Source: a virus
DNA: 38,041 nucleotides
Direction: 5' to 3' (one strand)
Virus record (IMG/VR): IMGVR_UViG_3300020583_000024
Location: 1-38,041 of that record
Part shown: one piece after another, positions 36,641 to 38,041 of the stretch
Numbering within the stretch: the stretch's first letter is position 1
Layout of the letters: every line of letters begins with the position of its first letter
Notes under the pieces: generated by a model
The model's database searches: none
What the model was told of the DNA's origin: nothing
What the model saw: the letters and a program-made list of their open reading frames with translations, nothing else
Program-made: the position numbers and the translations under genes

Positions 36641-37935
36641 CAGCTCTTGCCCTTCGCGTCGGGATCGTCCTGCGTGTTCGCCTGTGGACTCGCCGACTGA
36701 CCGGCCAGCACATCGGCCGCCTTGAAGCTGTCCTTCCCACCGTCGAACGTCGGGGACTGCGGTGTCTGCGTCGGATCGGTGAAGCTCCCCCCGGACTGCA
36801 CGCCGCCATGCACGTGCGCGTCGAAGATCGCGCAGAGCGCCGAGAGCACGTCGCAGAGCTGTGGCCAGAGCACCACCTCGTCGCTCATGCCGGGCCCGCC
36901 GAGCTTCACGGTGCCGGTGTTCATGATGCCGGTGCCGCCGTAGATGTCCGCGTCGCCGTCGAGCTTCGTGTACGCGCCGCCGGCCGCCTCGTGGTAGACG
37001 ACGCCGTCCTTCCCGTCGCGGGCCGACACGTAGTAGCGGCCCCCCGAGCGGATACGCGCGATGATGTTCCCCACCGTCGACGCCGTCTCGTCGCGGATGG
37101 TGCCGTCGTCGGCGCCGACGGTCTGGCGAAACTGCCGCCCGGCGGACGCTGCCGCCGCACGCACGGCCGGGCTCGCGTCGTCAGGCGTCGGCGCGGCGCC
37201 GGTGGTGAAGCCGATGTGGCCCGCGACCGCGCCGCGCGTCGACACGCCGTAGCTGCCCTCGGGGGTCGGCGCCGCCGGCACGCCGGCGTAACCCGGGAAA
37301 CACGGCTTCCGATCGGTCGATGTCTGGATGAAGCGGTTGCCGGCGTTGTCGATTTCGTCGCGACAGCCGTTGTAGCTCGACACGCGCCGCGGATAGCTCG
37401 ACACGGGTGGCTTGCCTTCGGGCGTTTCGAGGTGCGCATCGAGCGGCCGCGTCGGCGTCGGCGCGATCGTCCCATCCGGCTGGATGCGATCGACAACCTG
37501 CACGTAGGGCGCCTGGTCGCCGGGGAGCTGGTTGAACTTGAGGGCGGCGGTGATGATGGGTTCCCAGATCGACCCGCGATGGAAGTCGACCCAGACGAAC
37601 GAGCCGGGCCGTACGTCCGCGGCGCTGCCCGACATGCGGTTCTTCGGTTTCGGCGCGTAGGGCTGGCGAAACGGCGAGTTGGGTTGCTGCTCGGGCGTGT
37701 CCTCGTGCGCGTCGTCGGCGGCGAGGGGCACGTGGAAGAGGAGGGGCACGTCCATGTGCGGCTGCACGTCGCACAGGGTCTGCCCGCTCGGGTTCTCCGG
37801 ATGCCCGACTGGGAGCACGCGGAGCACGGTCGCCTTGCACCCAGGCAGCACCCGCTCCGACAGCGGCAGCTCGCGCCGCGGCGGTCCGAGGCCACTCTGC
37901 CGCACACTCCGCGCGTCGATCAGCGGGTAGATCAT
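36640..37935 (-). CDS. Baseplate spike (gp5/gpV-like OB-fold) protein
   Basis: 431 residues from ATG 37935, preceded by AAGGGACC. The N-terminal part has GCKATVLRVLPVGHPENPSGQTLCDVQPH...LLFHVPLA and DVRPGSFVWVDFHRGSIWEPIITAAL. This is the OB-fold signature of phage spike proteins (a V-x-V-x-F-x-x-G-x-x-x-x-P-x-I block). Later DGKDGVVYHEAAGGAYTKLDGDADIYGGTGIMN forms repeated strands, and IFDAHVHGGVQSGGSFTDPTQTP is the H-x-H-x-G ... metal- and tip-like element of gp5/gp45-type spikes. It is predicted to pierce the outer membrane. Start overlaps the upstream stop (ATGA). Confidence 0.82.
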   Translation of the reverse strand: MIYPLIDARSVRQSGLGPPRRELPLSERVLPGCKATVLRVLPVGHPENPSGQTLCDVQPHMDVPLLFHVPLAADDAHEDTPEQQPNSPFRQPYAPKPKNRMSGSAADVRPGSFVWVDFHRGSIWEPIITAALKFNQLPGDQAPYVQVVDRIQPDGTIAPTPTRPLDAHLETPEGKPPVSSYPRRVSSYNGCRDEIDNAGNRFIQTSTDRKPCFPGYAGVPAAPTPEGSYGVSTRGAVAGHIGFTTGAAPTPDDASPAVRAAAASAGRQFRQTVGADDGTIRDETASTVGNIIARIRSGGRYYVSARDGKDGVVYHEAAGGAYTKLDGDADIYGGTGIMNTGTVKLGGPGMSDEVVLWPQLCDVLSALCAIFDAHVHGGVQSGGSFTDPTQTPQSPTFDGGKDSFKAADVLAGQSASPQANTQDDPDAKGKS

Positions 37936-38041
37936 CCGGTCCCTTTCGGCGGCGGTACGCCGGGCACGGTGGGCGGGGACGGCTGCATCCACTGGCTCGG
38001 GGCAGCATCGCCGGCCGGGATCGTCTCGGGCAGGCTGGCCG
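37932..38041 (-). CDS. C-terminal end of an upstream tail gene (cut by window edge)
   Basis: The minus-strand frame entering from the right edge encodes 35 residues, ASLPETIPAGDAAPSQWM, then a Pro-rich PSPPTVPGVPPPKGTG and stop. The stop overlaps the spike start (ATGA), as in the rest of the operon. In related tail operons the gene before the spike encodes a hub protein, but too little is visible here to assign it. Confidence 0.6.
   Translation of the reverse strand, partial: ASLPETIPAGDAAPSQWMQPSPPTVPGVPPPKGTG

Noticed and set aside
1-38041. CRISPR arrays, insertion sequences, rRNA
   Set aside because: I saw no regularly spaced direct repeats, transposase motifs with terminal repeats, or rRNA-like segments.

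Overview
The window is a stretch of a tailed (Caudoviricetes) phage or prophage genome with a contractile-type baseplate. It is very GC-rich with GC-dominated third codon positions. Genes are tightly packed, and many neighbours overlap by ATGA, GTGA or TGATG. Nothing identifies the host with certainty. The high GC, a tRNA-Thr(CGT) suited to GC-rich codon use, and a secreted protein of a type I associate with GC-rich uncultured soil and groundwater lineages (Binatota, Rokubacteria, Myxococcota-like) point to a GC-rich environmental bacterium. A tyrosine recombinase and two HTH regulators suggest a temperate or formerly temperate lifestyle.

Layout. (1) 1-4650, minus strand: terminase large subunit (cut by the left edge), terminase small subunit, a coiled-coil phage protein, a RuvC-like resolvase, a Zn-finger protein, a helicase-loader-like protein and an O-like replication initiator. 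The initiator gene carries an origin-like repeat and hairpin region in its linker and is preceded by a coupled 21-codon ORF. (2) 4938-7298: small plus-strand genes and an integrase, convergent with a minus-strand HTH/basic-tail protein. (3) 7468-13085, plus strand: a recombination cassette with a possible annealing protein, three small proteins, and a 1303-residue single-chain fusion of SbcD (Mre11) nuclease and SbcC (Rad50) ATPase. (4) 13343-15494: an Xre-type regulator, tRNA-Thr, a small ORF running into the tRNA, and a secreted protein with two tandem Cys-containing domains, probably a cargo (moron) gene. (5) 15752-22198, minus strand: a tail-fibre gene with an S74 self-cleaving chaperone, small accessory proteins, a Mom-like DNA-modification protein and holin/XhlA-like membrane proteins. 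All of these are read away from a palindromic divergent promoter at 22206-22241. (6) 22283-25019, plus strand: small early-type genes (DUF3846-like, Zn-finger, DUF6283-like). (7) 24992-38041, minus strand: the baseplate and fibre operon, in transcription order spike, tail protein, LysM protein, gp25-like wedge, baseplate J, I-like protein, fibres and a large DUF4815-like protein.

The logic is that of a packaging/replication arm, an integration and regulation centre, a recombination arm, and a late tail arm. The most unusual items are the fused SbcD-SbcC protein, the perfect-palindrome divergent promoter with repeated 8-mers, a near-identical operator-like palindrome in front of the integrase and of a small gene upstream, the origin-like segment inside the initiator gene, and the secreted cargo gene beside the tRNA. 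All identifications were made by reading the sequence. No database search was run.
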